Positions 12,329 through 24,201 of a stretch of DNA of 64,000 nucleotides are shown here, one piece after another; positions within the stretch are counted from its first letter, which is position 1; each line of letters opens with the position of its first letter. The DNA comes from Pyropia haitanensis (Eukaryota > Rhodophyta > Bangiophyceae > Bangiales > Bangiaceae). Both the position numbers and the translations under genes were made by a program. Location of the stretch: positions 19,384-83,383 of the forward strand of contig SDUX01000132.1 in the NCBI GenBank assembly GCA_008729055.1, read 5' to 3'. The notes beneath the pieces are model-generated. The model worked only from the letters and a program-made list of their open reading frames with translations, was not told the origin of the DNA and made no database searches.

Positions 12329-15300
12329 AAGGGCGGCGGCAAGTACAAGGCAGCGGCGGGGGCGGCGGGGGTGGCGTCGGCGGCAGGTTTGTGGTGGGGG
12401 ATGACGCGGGGAGGGCGAGGACGGGCGTGGCGGGAGTGGTGGGGGGGGGGGCGGAGGTGTCGGCGGTGGTGGGTTTGGGTGGTGGTGGTGGTGTGGTGGC
12501 GGCGGCGTGGTGGTGGTGCCGAGGTGGGCGGGCGGTGTTGGCGACGGTCACGCACGTGGCGGGGCAGCTGGGGGGCTCCCCGGCCGTGTGCGTGGCCGGC
12601 GTTGTGGATGGCGGGGTGGTGGTGGCGGGGTGGTGGTGGTGGGGTGGTAGCTGCCGGGGTGGTGGTGGTGGGGTGGTGGTGGTGGTGGCTTGGTGGTGGT
12701 GGTGGGGTGGTGGCGGCGGCGTGGGGGAGGTGACGGACGTGGCGGGGCACTTTGGGACGGTGCCCCGTCGCGTCCTGGGTGGTGGGGGTTGGGGGGGGGG
12801 GGGGGGCCACGCCGACACGCCGCCGCCTCTGCCACCACCGCCAGCTGCTGTCATTGCTGACTCGGCCATCGCTTCTCCCGCAGCTGCCGCTTGTGCCACT
12901 GCCTTTTTCTATTTTTTTTTCAGCTGTTGTTTTATTTTTTCTTTTGCGTGTGGGCGCGGGGGGTGTGGGGAGCTGAGGGGAGGGGGGGGGGGGCGGCGGA
13001 GGAGGGCGAGAGCGGAGGGGCGGCTGAGGGGAGGGGCGTGATGGTGGCGGCGGCGGTGGCGGCGATGGCGGCGACGGCGGCGGCGATGGCGGCGACGGCG
13101 GCGGCAGCGGCGGCGGCGATGGCGGCGACGACGGCAAGGGCGGCGACAAGTGCAAGACGGCGGCGGCGGCAGCGGCAAGGACGGCGGCGATGGCGGCGAC
13201 GGCGGCGGCAAGGGCGGCGGCGATGGCGGCGACGACGGCAAGGGCGGCGACAAGGGCAACACGGCGGCGGCGGCGGCGGCGGCGGCGGCAAGGGCGGCGG
13301 CAAGTACAAGGCAGCGGCGGGGGCGGCGGGGGTGGCGTCGGCGGCAGGTTTGTGGTGGGGGATGACGCGGGGAGGGCGAGGACGGGCGTGGCGGGAGTGG
13401 TGGGGGGGGGGGCGGAGGTGTCGGCGGTGGTGGGTTTGGGTGGTGGTGGTGGTGTGGTGGCGGCGGCGTGGTGGTGGTGCCGAGGTGGGCGGGCGGTGTT
13501 GGCGACGGTCACGCACGTGGCGGGGCAGCTGGGGGGCTCCCCGGCCGTGTGCGTGGCCGGCGTTGTGGATGGCGGGGTGGTGGTGGCGGGGTGGTGGTGG
13601 TGGGGTGGTAGCTGCCGGGGTGGTGGTGGTGGGGTGGTGGTGGTGGTGGCTTGGTGGTGGTGGTGGGGTGGTGGCGGCGGCGTGGGGGAGGTGACGGACG
13701 TGGCGGGGCACTTTGGGACGGTGCCCCGTCGCGTCCTGGGTGGTGGGGGTTGGGGGGGGGGGGGGGCCACGCCGACACGCCGCCGCCTCTGCCACCACCG
13801 CCAGCTGCTGTCATTGCTGACTCGGCCATCGCTTCTCCCGCAGCTGCCGCTTGTGCCACTGCCTTTTTCTATTTTTTTTTCAGCTGTTGTTTTATTTTTT
13901 TCTTTTGCGTGTGGGCGCGGGGGGTGTGGGGAGCTGAGGGGAGGGGGGGGGGGCGGCGGAGGAGGGCGAGAGCGGAGGGGCGGCTGAGGGGAGGGGCGTG
14001 ATGGTGGCGGCGGCGGTGGCGGCGATGGCGGCGACGGCGGCGGCGATGGCGGCGACGGCGGCGGCAGCGGCGGCGGCGATGGCGGCGACGACGGCAAGGG
14101 CGGCGACAAGTGCAAGACGGCGGCGGCGGCAGCGGCAAGGACGGCGGCGATGGCGGCGACGGCGGCGGCAAGGGCGGCGGCGATGGCGGCGACGACGGCA
14201 AGGGCGGCGACAAGGGCAACACGGCGGCGGCGGCGGCGGCGGCGGCGGCAAGGGCGGCGGCAAGTACAAGGCAGCGGCGGGGGCGGCGGGGGTGGCGTCG
14301 GCGGCAGGTTTGTGGTGGGGGATGACGCGGGGAGGGCGAGGACGGGCGTGGCGGGAGTGGTGGGGGGGGGGGCGGAGGTGTCGGCGGTGGTGGGTTTGGG
14401 TGGTGGTGGTGGTGTGGTGGCGGCGGCGTGGTGGTGGTGCCGAGGTGGGCGGGCGGTGTTGGCGACGGTCACGCACGTGGCGGGGCAGCTGGGGGGCTCC
14501 CCGGCCGTGTGCGTGGCCGGCGTTGTGGATGGCGGGGTGGTGGTGGCGGGGTGGTGGTGGTGGGGTGGTAGCTGCCGGGGTGGTGGTGGTGGGGTGGTGG
14601 TGGTGGTGGCTTGGTGGTGGTGGTGGGGTGGTGGCGGCGGCGTGGGGGAGGTGACGGACGTGGCGGGGCACTTTGGGACGGTGCCCCGTCGCGTCCTGGG
14701 TGGTGGGGGTTGGGGGGGGGGGGGGGCCACGCCGACACGCCGCCGCCTCTGCCACCACCGCCAGCTGCTGTCATTGCTGACTCGGCCATCGCTTCTCCCG
14801 CAGCTGCCGCTTGTGCCACTGCCTTTTTCTATTTTTTTTTCAGCTGTTGTTTTATTTTTTTCTTTTGCGTGTGGGCGCGGGGGGTGTGGGGAGCTGAGGG
14901 GAGGGGGGGGGGGCGGCGGAGGAGGGCGAGAGCGGAGGGGCGGCTGAGGGGAGGGGCGTGATGGTGGCGGCGGCGGTGGCGGCGATGGCGGCGACGGCGG
15001 CGGCGATGGCGGCGACGGCGGCGGCAGCGGCGGCGGCGATGGCGGCGACGACGGCAAGGGCGGCGACAAGTGCAAGACGGCGGCGGCGGCAGCGGCAAGG
15101 ACGGCGGCGATGGCGGCGACGGCGGCGGCAAGGGCGGCGGCGATGGCGGCGACGACGGCAAGGGCGGCGACAAGGGCAACACGGCGGCGGCGGCGGCGGC
15201 GGCGGCGGCAAGGGCGGCGGCAAGTACAAGGCAGCGGCGGGGGCGGCGGGGGTGGCGTCGGCGGCAGGTTTGTGGTGGGGGATGACGCGGGGAGGGCGAG

Positions 15301-18300
15301 GACGGGCGTGGCGGGAGTGGTGGGGGGGGGGGCGGAGGTGTCGGCGGTGGTGGGTTTGGGTGGTGGTGGTGGTGTGGTGGCGGCGGCGTGGTGGTGGTGC
15401 CGAGGTGGGCGGGCGGTGTTGGCGACGGTCACGCACGTGGCGGGGCAGCTGGGGGGCTCCCCGGCCGTGTGCGTGGCCGGCGTTGTGGATGGCGGGGTGG
15501 TGGTGGCGGGGTGGTGGTGGTGGGGTGGTAGCTGCCGGGGTGGTGGTGGTGGGGTGGTGGTGGTGGTGGCTTGGTGGTGGTGGTGGGGTGGTGGCGGCGG
15601 CGTGGGGGAGGTGACGGACGTGGCGGGGCACTTTGGGACGGTGCCCCGTCGCGTCCTGGGTGGTGGGGGTTGGGGGGGGGGGGGGCCACGCCGACACGCC
15701 GCCGCCTCTGCCACCACCGCCAGCTGCTGTCATTGCTGACTCGGCCATCGCTTCTCCCGCAGCTGCCGCTTGTGCCACTGCCTTTTTCTATTTTTTTTTC
15801 AGCTGTTGTTTTATTTTTTTCTTTTGCGTGTGGGCGCGGGGGGTGTGGGGAGCTGAGGGGAGGGGGGGGGGGCGGCGGAGGAGGGCGAGAGCGGAGGGGC
15901 GGCTGAGGGGAGGGGCGTGATGGTGGCGGCGGCGGTGGCGGCGATGGCGGCGACGGCGGCGGCGATGGCGGCGACGGCGGCGGCAGCGGCGGCGGCGATG
16001 GCGGCGACGACGGCAAGGGCGGCGACAAGTGCAAGACGGCGGCGGCGGCAGCGGCAAGGACGGCGGCGATGGCGGCGACGGCGGCGGCAAGGGCGGCGGC
16101 GATGGCGGCGACGACGGCAAGGGCGGCGACAAGGGCAACACGGCGGCGGCGGCGGCGGCGGCGGCGGCAAGGGCGGCGGCAAGTACAAGGCAGCGGCGGG
16201 GGCGGCGGGGGTGGCGTCGGCGGCAGGTTTGTGGTGGGGGATGACGCGGGGAGGGCGAGGACGGGCGTGGCGGGAGTGGTGGGGGGGGGGCGGAGGTGTC
16301 GGCGGTGGTGGGTTTGGGTGGTGGTGGTGGTGTGGTGGCGGCGGCGTGGTGGTGGTGCCGAGGTGGGCGGGCGGTGTTGGCGACGGTCACGCACGTGGCG
16401 GGGCAGCTGGGGGGCTCCCCGGCCGTGTGCGTGGCCGGCGTTGTGGATGGCGGGGTGGTGGTGGCGGGGTGGTGGTGGTGGGGTGGTAGCTGCCGGGGTG
16501 GTGGTGGTGGGGTGGTGGTGGTGGTGGCTTGGTGGTGGTGGTGGGGTGGTGGCGGCGGCGTGGGGGAGGTGACGGACGTGGCGGGGCACTTTGGGACGGT
16601 GCCCCGTCGCGTCCTGGGTGGTGGGGGTTGGGGGGGGGGGGGGGCCACGCCGACACGCCGCCGCCTCTGCCACCACCGCCAGCTGCTGTCATTGCTGACT
16701 CGGCCATCGCTTCTCCCGCAGCTGCCGCTTGTGCCACTGCCTTTTTCTATTTTTTTTTCAGCTGTTGTTTTATTTTTTTCTTTTGCGTGTGGGCGCGGGG
16801 GGTGTGGGGAGCTGAGGGGAGGGGGGGGGGGCGGCGGAGGAGGGCGAGAGCGGAGGGGCGGCTGAGGGGAGGGGCGTGATGGTGGCGGCGGCGGTGGCGG
16901 CGATGGCGGCGACGGCGGCGGCGATGGCGGCGACGGCGGCGGCAGCGGCGGCGGCGATGGCGGCGACGACGGCAAGGGCGGCGACAAGTGCAAGACGGCG
17001 GCGGCGGCAGCGGCAAGGACGGCGGCGATGGCGGCGACGGCGGCGGCAAGGGCGGCGGCGATGGCGGCGACGACGGCAAGGGCGGCGACAAGGGCAACAC
17101 GGCGGCGGCGGCGGCGGCGGCGGCGGCAAGGGCGGCGGCAAGTACAAGGCAGCGGCGGGGGCGGCGGGGGTGGCGTCGGCGGCAGGTTTGTGGTGGGGGA
17201 TGACGCGGGGAGGGCGAGGACGGGCGTGGCGGGAGTGGTGGGGGGGGGGGCGGAGGTGTCGGCGGTGGTGGGTTTGGGTGGTGGTGGTGGTGTGGTGGCG
17301 GCGGCGTGGTGGTGGTGCCGAGGTGGGCGGGCGGTGTTGGCGACGGTCACGCACGTGGCGGGGCAGCTGGGGGGCTCCCCGGCCGTGTGCGTGGCCGGCG
17401 TTGTGGATGGCGGGGTGGTGGTGGCGGGGTGGTGGTGGTGGGGTGGTAGCTGCCGGGGTGGTGGTGGTGGGGTGGTGGTGGTGGTGGCTTGGTGGTGGTG
17501 GTGGGGTGGTGGCGGCGGCGTGGGGGAGGTGACGGACGTGGCGGGGCACTTTGGGACGGTGCCCCGTCGCGTCCTGGGTGGTGGGGGTTGGGGGGGGGGG
17601 GGGGCCACGCCGACACGCCGCCGCCTCTGCCACCACCGCCAGCTGCTGTCATTGCTGACTCGGCCATCGCTTCTCCCGCAGCTGCCGCTTGTGCCACTGC
17701 CTTTTTCTATTTTTTTTTCAGCTGTTGTTTTATTTTTTTCTTTTGCGTGTGGGCGCGGGGGGTGTGGGGAGCTGAGGGGAGGGGGGGGGGGGCGGCGGAG
17801 GAGGGCGAGAGCGGAGGGGCGGCTGAGGGGAGGGGCGTGATGGTGGCGGCGGCGGTGGCGGCGATGGCGGCGACGGCGGCGGCGATGGCGGCGACGGCGG
17901 CGGCAGCGGCGGCGGCGATGGCGGCGACGACGGCAAGGGCGGCGACAAGTGCAAGACGGCGGCGGCGGCAGCGGCAAGGACGGCGGCGATGGCGGCGACG
18001 GCGGCGGCAAGGGCGGCGGCGATGGCGGCGACGACGGCAAGGGCGGCGACAAGGGCAACACGGCGGCGGCGGCGGCGGCGGCGGCGGCAAGGGCGGCGGC
18101 AAGTACAAGGCAGCGGCGGGGGCGGCGGGGGTGGCGTCGGCGGCAGGTTTGTGGTGGGGGATGACGCGGGGAGGGCGAGGACGGGCGTGGCGGGAGTGGT
18201 GGGGGGGGGGGCGGAGGTGTCGGCGGTGGTGGGTTTGGGTGGTGGTGGTGGTGTGGTGGCGGCGGCGTGGTGGTGGTGCCGAGGTGGGCGGGCGGTGTTG

Positions 18301-20620
18301 GCGACGGTCACGCACGTGGCGGGGCAGCTGGGGGGCTCCCCGGCCGTGTGCGTGGCCGGCGTTGTGGATGGCGGGGTGGTGGTGGCGGGGTGGTGGTGGT
18401 GGGGTGGTAGCTGCCGGGGTGGTGGTGGTGGGGTGGTGGTGGTGGTGGCTTGGTGGTGGTGGTGGGGTGGTGGCGGCGGCGTGGGGGAGGTGACGGACGT
18501 GGCGGGGCACTTTGGGACGGTGCCCCGTCGCGTCCTGGGTGGTGGGGGTTGGGGGGGGGGGGGGGCCACGCCGACACGCCGCCGCCTCTGCCACCACCGC
18601 CAGCTGCTGTCATTGCTGACTCGGCCATCGCTTCTCCCGCAGCTGCCGCTTGTGCCACTGCCTTTTTCTATTTTTTTTTCAGCTGTTGTTTTATTTTTTT
18701 CTTTTGCGTGTGGGCGCGGGGGGTGTGGGGAGCTGAGGGGAGGGGGGGGGGGCGGCGGAGGAGGGCGAGAGCGGAGGGGCGGCTGAGGGGAGGGGCGTGA
18801 TGGTGGCGGCGGCGGTGGCGGCGATGGCGGCGACGGCGGCGGCGATGGCGGCGACGGCGGCGGCAGCGGCGGCGGCGATGGCGGCGACGACGGCAAGGGC
18901 GGCGACAAGTGCAAGACGGCGGCGGCGGCAGCGGCAAGGACGGCGGCGATGGCGGCGACGGCGGCGGCAAGGGCGGCGGCGATGGCGGCGACGACGGCAA
19001 GGGCGGCGACAAGGGCAACACGGCGGCGGCGGCGGCGGCGGCGGCGGCAAGGGCGGCGGCAAGTACAAGGCAGCGGCGGGGGCGGCGGGGGTGGCGTCGG
19101 CGGCAGGTTTGTGGTGGGGGATGACGCGGGGAGGGCGAGGACGGGCGTGGCGGGAGTGGTGGGGGGGGGGGCGGAGGTGTCGGCGGTGGTGGGTTTGGGT
19201 GGTGGTGGTGGTGTGGTGGCGGCGGCGTGGTGGTGGTGCCGAGGTGGGCGGGCGGTGTTGGCGACGGTCACGCACGTGGCGGGGCAGCTGGGGGGCTCCC
19301 CGGCCGTGTGCGTGGCCGGCGTTGTGGATGGCGGGGTGGTGGTGGCGGGGTGGTGGTGGTGGGGTGGTAGCTGCCGGGGTGGTGGTGGTGGGGTGGTGGT
19401 GGTGGTGGCTTGGTGGTGGTGGTGGGGTGGTGGCGGCGGCGTGGGGGAGGTGACGGACGTGGCGGGGCACTTTGGGACGGTGCCCCGTCGCGTCCTGGGT
19501 GGTGGGGGTTGGGGGGGGGGGGGGCCACGCCGACACGCCGCCGCCTCTGCCACCACCGCCAGCTGCTGTCATTGCTGACTCGGCCATCGCTTCTCCCGCA
19601 GCTGCCGCTTGTGCCACTGCCTTTTTCTATTTTTTTTTCAGCTGTTGTTTTATTTTTTTCTTTTGCGTGTGGGCGCGGGGGGTGTGGGGAGCTGAGGGGA
19701 GGGGGGGGGGGGCGGCGGAGGAGGGCGAGAGCGGAGGGGCGGCTGAGGGGAGGGGCGTGATGGTGGCGGCGGCGGTGGCGGCGATGGCGGCGACGGCGGC
19801 GGCGATGGCGGCGACGGCGGCGGCAGCGGCGGCGGCGATGGCGGCGACGACGGCAAGGGCGGCGACAAGTGCAAGACGGCGGCGGCGGCAGCGGCAAGGA
19901 CGGCGGCGATGGCGGCGACGGCGGCGGCAAGGGCGGCGGCGATGGCGGCGACGACGGCAAGGGCGGCGACAAGGGCAACACGGCGGCGGCGGCGGCGGCG
20001 GCGGCGGCAAGGGCGGCGGCAAGTACAAGGCAGCGGCGGGGGCGGCGGGGGTGGCGTCGGCGGCAGGTTTGTGGTGGGGGATGACGCGGGGAGGGCGAGG
20101 ACGGGCGTGGCGGGAGTGGTGGGGGGGGGGCGGAGGTGTCGGCGGTGGTGGGTTTGGGTGGTGGTGGTGGTGTGGTGGCGGCGGCGTGGTGGTGGTGCCG
20201 AGGTGGGCGGGCGGTGTTGGCGACGGTCACGCACGTGGCGGGGCAGCTGGGGGGCTCCCCGGCCGTGTGCGTGGCCGGCGTTGTGGATGGCGGGGTGGTG
20301 GTGGCGGGGTGGTGGTGGTGGGGTGGTAGCTGCCGGGGTGGTGGTGGTGGGGTGGTGGTGGTGGTGGCTTGGTGGTGGTGGTGGGGTGGTGGCGGCGGCG
20401 TGGGGGAGGTGACGGACGTGGCGGGGCACTTTGGGACGGTGCCCCGTCGCGTCCTGGGTGGTGGGGGTTGGGGGGGGGGGGGGCCACGCCGACACGCCGC
20501 CGCCTCTGCCACCACCGCCAGCTGCTGTCATTGCTGACTCGGCCATCGCTTCTCCCGCAGCTGCCGCTTGTGCCACTGCCTTTTTCTATTTTTTTTTCAG
20601 CTGTTGTTTTATTTTTTTTT
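5601..20620. repeat. B1 satellite: 16 tandem units of about 960 bp
   Basis: The anchor CTGTCATTGCTGACTCGG begins at 6112, 7071, 8032, 8999, 9960, 10922, 11881, 12848, 13808, 14768, 15727, 16686, 17646, 18607, 19566 and 20524 (mean spacing 961). Each unit contains a GGC block with the 80-bp-type motifs, a GGT-rich block, a GC-rich segment shared with 4390-4820, a run of 10 or more G, an AT-richer segment of about 130 bases (branch-like CTGAC, then TTTTTCTATTTTTTTTTCAG), and a GAGGGGAGGGGG tract. All units share the variant TTTCTTTTGCG. Length variation sits mainly in poly-G, poly-T and GGC runs. The very long open frames on both strands (up to 1,250 codons, - 11965-15717) are by-products and contain the same repeated low-complexity strings. 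Confidence 0.95.
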
Positions 20621-20625
20621 GGTGT

Positions 20626-20747
<122 letters not shown>

Positions 20748-20964
20748 GGGTGTGGGCGCGGGGGTGTGGGGAGCTGAGGGGAGGGGAGGGGGGCGGCGTT
20801 GGACGGCGATCGGGGAGGGGGAAGTGAGGGAGAGGGTGCTGCCAGATATCGGGGGGTGAGCCAGGGTGTACGCCCGGCACGCGATCGACTTTGTGTTCAC
20901 GTTTTTCGCCTTTGCCGCGTTTTTCGCCGCCAGTCTCGACTTCCGCTCTTGCGGCCGCGCCGGC

Positions 20965-21420
20965 GGCGTCTTCGCCCCCCTCCCGCGCGCTGAAATGGCG
21001 CGTTTGTGTTCCCAAGGCGCACGCGCTGGGGCCTCTTCCGCTCGAAATGTTCGCCGCGGATGTGGCCGCGCCGGTGCGCCCGGGAAAGGCCACGCTGCGT
21101 ACCGCGGCGTGCGACCCGCGGACGGGGCGGATTGATGGGGACGTGTTTGCGCTGGGGTGCTCGCGGGGCGCGGCGGGGGAGTCGCGCGCGGTGACAGAGA
21201 CGGCGGCGGCCAAACTCGTCCCCGCATCCACAGGCGCAGCAGGGGGAAGGGGGGGGGAGGGAAGCGGGACGTGCCGCAGGCGGCGCTCCTCCGGGCGGTG
21301 CGGGACGTCGCGGGCGCGGCGGTGGGGGTGTCGACGGCGGAGTTTCGGGCGGCCGTCCCGACGCTGGTAGAGGAGGAGCGGGTGGTGGTGGTGGGGGGGG
21401 GGAGCGCGCTGCCTCGGATC
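20965..21420 (+). pseudogene. MCM4-like C-terminal fragment, 5'-truncated, copy 1
   Basis: Two segments match the end of MCM4, a subunit of the MCM2-7 replicative helicase in the nucleus. The first (about 21014-21186) reads ...KAHALGPL..., then LRTAACDPRTGRID and FALGCS. It fits the MCM4 region that follows the AAA+ domain, where human MCM4 has an AHAKVRL motif and ATDPRTG. The second (21268-21420), in another frame, reads LLRAVRDV, then STAEFRAAVPTLVEEERVVV, matching the C-terminal winged-helix domain. A GT...AG pair between them (GTGACAGAG to CATCCACAG) could be a short intron; otherwise it is a frameshift. The zinc-binding and ATPase domains (well over 600 residues) are absent: the B array lies just upstream. 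Copy 1 has an extra C (TTCCCAAGG) that shifts the frame upstream of the first segment. Seen: the motifs. Inferred: pseudogene status. It could instead be the last exon of a gene broken by the array. Confidence 0.6.
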
Positions 21421-21593
21421 GCGACGAAGGCGGAAGGCGGGGGGGGTGGGGCAGGGGCCGGATGTTGCGGGGGGCGTGTCGGGATGCACTTGTCTTTTTG
21501 TGTGCCTGCTTGGTTGTCGGCAGCGCGGCTGCACCCGCCCCCAGTGGTGACCAGTGTAGTGACCAGTGTAGAGGGTGCCCACGGCCGTGGTCG

Positions 21594-22493
21594 CCCACAA
21601 GCCTTGATTGCCGACGTGACCGCCGCGACGCCAGTTGTCGCGCCCGGTGGGGGTGGCGACAGCGCCGCCGCAGCGGCCGCCGCGACGAGCGCGGCGAGGC
21701 AGGCGAGCACCGCCGCGACGCCGTCGGCGGCGAGCACCTCGTCCGCGGCGGCGGCGTCGTGAATAGTGAGCGCGAGGAGTACGCGGCACGCCGCGTCCAC
21801 GACCGCCGGCGCGCCTGGGTGCGTGCGCAGCGGCGCGACGACGGCCTTGACGCCGCCCTGCGCGCGGAAAATTTCCACCGTCACCGCAAGGGTGCCGACA
21901 AAGACGCGCAGCGCGTTGGTCGACCGCACCGTCGAGGAGAGGTGGAGGGAGCGCATCGACGAGCCGCCGCCATCGCCGCCCAGCCGCGCCATGCTGCCCG
22001 AGCGGGGGGGGCCGCCGCCGGCGGCGGCGACAAAGCTGGACGACTTGGAAAACGTGCCGAGCCGGCGGATGCTCCGGCTGGCGCGCGACGACGACGGGCC
22101 GTCGGCACCCGCACCGCCACCACCGCTGTCCACCCCTCAGCCGCTCCTACCGCCGCCCGCGGGCGCGCCCTCCTTGTCCACCGCGGCAAGCAGGTCCACC
22201 GCCGCACCGCGCGCCTGGAGGGTCACCTCCGCCACCCACGCCGACTGGCCGCCACTCGCCTTGGCCGCGACCGAGCCCCCACCATCGGCCGACGCGCCGC
22301 CGCCGCCGCCGCTGCCGCTGCCACCACCGCCGCTGCCACTGCGGCCGGCGCTGCCGCTGCCGAGCGAGCCGGAAGGGGAGACGGCCAGGTGGACGCCCAC
22401 GGGGGACACCGCTCCGCCGCCGGCTGCCGCCTTGGCCGCCCCATCCCGCGAGCTGGGCAGCGTCGGGTCACAGGGCAGGTCCGCCGACGCCAT
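21594..22493 (-). pseudogene. Armadillo-type repeat protein with in-frame TGA, copy 1
   Basis: From ATG at 22493 (MASADLPCDPTLPSS) an Ala/Gly/Ser-rich frame runs to a TGA at 22137-22139, then continues in the same frame past it. About 75-150 residues after the stop it reads RSTNALRVFVGTLAVTVEIF, GGVKAVVAPLRTHPGAPAVV, DAACRVLLALTIHDAAAADE and VLAADGVAAVLACLAAL. This is the helical pattern of armadillo repeats (GGVxAVVxxLRxHPxxxxVxxxAxxxLxxL), usually protein-binding superhelices. Only one to two repeats are visible, far fewer than in full-length ARM proteins. The frame loses protein character near 21594, and no splice site is certain. The gene faces the MCM4-like fragment tail to tail. The TGA is present in both copies, so it predates the duplication. 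Alternatives are a small intron removing the stop or a separate downstream start. Confidence 0.5.
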
Positions 22494-22499
22494 GCCCAC

Positions 22500-23650
22500 C
22501 GGCCAAAGTGTGGCACCGCAGTCGGGCGGGTGGCCGTCGCCCGCAACCAACGCCTGGCCGCTGCCGGCAACCGCGCTTGGCCACGCCCGCCGGCCGCGTC
22601 TACCAGCCGCCGCCTAGCCGGCGCTGCCACGCGGGCGGGCAAGCTCCCGCGCGGCGGGGGGAAAGAAGGACCTACGCCAACGCGGGAGAACGGCGCCCAC
22701 GTACGGCAACTGGGAGCGCCCGCCTACACGCCGGCGCGCGGCGGGCGGACCGACCGGCACGCGCGGCGGGACGACACACTCGCAGCGTCGGGCGCACAGC
22801 GCGTGACGGGGCGCGGGTCGGCGACGCGCCACAAGATCTACCCGCGCCTGCGGCGCCGCCGCGACTTTCTGGCGCGCCCGCGGCCGACGCACGCGCCGGC
22901 AGCCGCGCGGGCGGCCTGCTCGGCGGGGTCGCAGTCGGCCTCCCCCGCCGTCTCCCCCACGCCCGCCCCCTCCCCTCCCCACTCCGCCCACCGCAAACGC
23001 CAACGTCGCCGCTCCCAGCCACTCGATGGGACTCCGCCATACACCGTCAAGCGCTGAACGCAGCCACAAAGAAAAGAGCAACACACCAGGCGGAGGGTCA
23101 GGGCGGGCACCCGTCGGCCGGTGGTGGGCCACCGGCGGCAGCGCCGGCGGCGGCGCCCGCCGGGCTCGGCAGCAGCAGCGCGTCATCACGGCGGTGACGC
23201 CATGAGTGGGGGTGGGCGAGAGCACTCGCCGCGGGCGGCGGGGGAGGATGGGGAGAGGTGGATGAGCAGCGGGGAGATGGCAACCGCCAACACGGGCACC
23301 CTCTCGCCGTGAGCGACCGCACTCGCGCCCGGCCGCCGGCACAAAGCGAGGCGCAGCGCAAACTCATGAAGCACAGACAGATCCGGTCGGAAAATTGAAA
23401 ACGGGCCAACCTTTTTCGGAAAGACCCGGAACGATGGTCGAGAACCAGAGTGTCCCCCGCGCGCCCACTCGCCAGGGTTGCAAGATTTCAGTGAAATCAT
23501 GCTCGGAAGCTATGATTCCATTAAAATTATCGTTCGTTTCAGTTTATAATTGTAGAAACCATGAATATTGCCACGTGTACATGTAGCCCCCAGTTCGAAG
23601 CGCCCAATGTTGTCGAGACCAGGTGGTGGCAAGCACCGCCACGCGTTCGC
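22500..23650. other. Region between ARM gene and hAT remnant, copy 1: no gene assigned
   Basis: GC-rich to about 23060, with open frames in every phase and no recognisable family. GC content falls from about 23300 onward, where a short AT-richer stretch (23465-23590) leads into the hAT remnant. No RNA gene or clear promoter is visible. Confidence 0.5.
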
Positions 23651-23699
23651 TGGAGAGATGGATAGAACACCGTGCGTATCTCATGTCTGCCTCTGCCAG

Positions 23700-24201
23700 A
23701 AGAACCCCGCCTTGCTTGACTGTATGGACACTCAGACTACCGAGAGGCCCTATCAAGCGGCTGGCACTCTCCGCGATTCTCTCCTCTGCGGTGAGGCACT
23801 GCCCCACTTGCAGGCGGTGGCTGTCAAGGTTATGGCTGCCTTTCGGCGTTGCGGCCGGAGAGATGTCGTTCTCCAACGCGTCCAATAGTCAGAGCAAGCT
23901 GCGCACGAAGCTGTCGTACACCACCCTCCACAAGCTGCTCTACATTTACTTCCACTAGCGCGAGCTACCAGACCACGTAAACATGCCTGCCCGTGGCTCC
24001 TCGGAGCTCGGGTTGCACCATGTCGAGCTGGAAGAGGTCGCAGATGAGCCAGAGGACGTAGGAGACGATGAGCGGGAGGGCAGTGGTGGGGAGGGAAGTG
24101 GAGAGGAAGACGTGTGGAACGATGAAAGTGCTGGGGAGGATCGCGAGGAGGACCTGCTGGAACGGGCCACTCGAATCTCGACTCAGCAGTCTAATAAATA
24201 G
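23700..24201 (+). pseudogene. hAT-family transposase C-terminus, broken, copy 1
   Basis: Resembles the C-terminal dimerisation part of hAT transposases (RNase H-like DD-E enzymes of cut-and-paste transposons). In frame 3, about 23790-23845 reads LPHLQAVAVKVMAAF, fitting the P-LQ-LA-KVL motif. Then, in frame 1, AGEMSFSNASNSQSKLRTKL and SYTTLHKLLYIYF fit the motif ...fS..g.ihsKlRnrLs...v.kLvyIy.N. A frameshift near 23842-23850 separates them. A TAG at 23956-23958 follows FH directly, and the same frame continues through RELPDHVN into an acidic Glu/Asp-rich tail ending at 24199-24201, as often seen at hAT C-termini. The catalytic core and BED finger are absent. The defects indicate a dead element. 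The lower GC of this stretch marks it as foreign to the surrounding sequence. Confidence 0.55.

Noticed and set aside
11965..15717. A 1,250-codon - strand open frame in B1, and many similar frames of 200-770 codons on both strands
   Set aside because: They are open because GC-rich repeats lack stop codons. Several frames on both strands are open at once, the sequence is low-complexity (His/Thr/Pro, Arg, Ala runs), and the 80-bp subrepeat and variable poly-G runs change phase.
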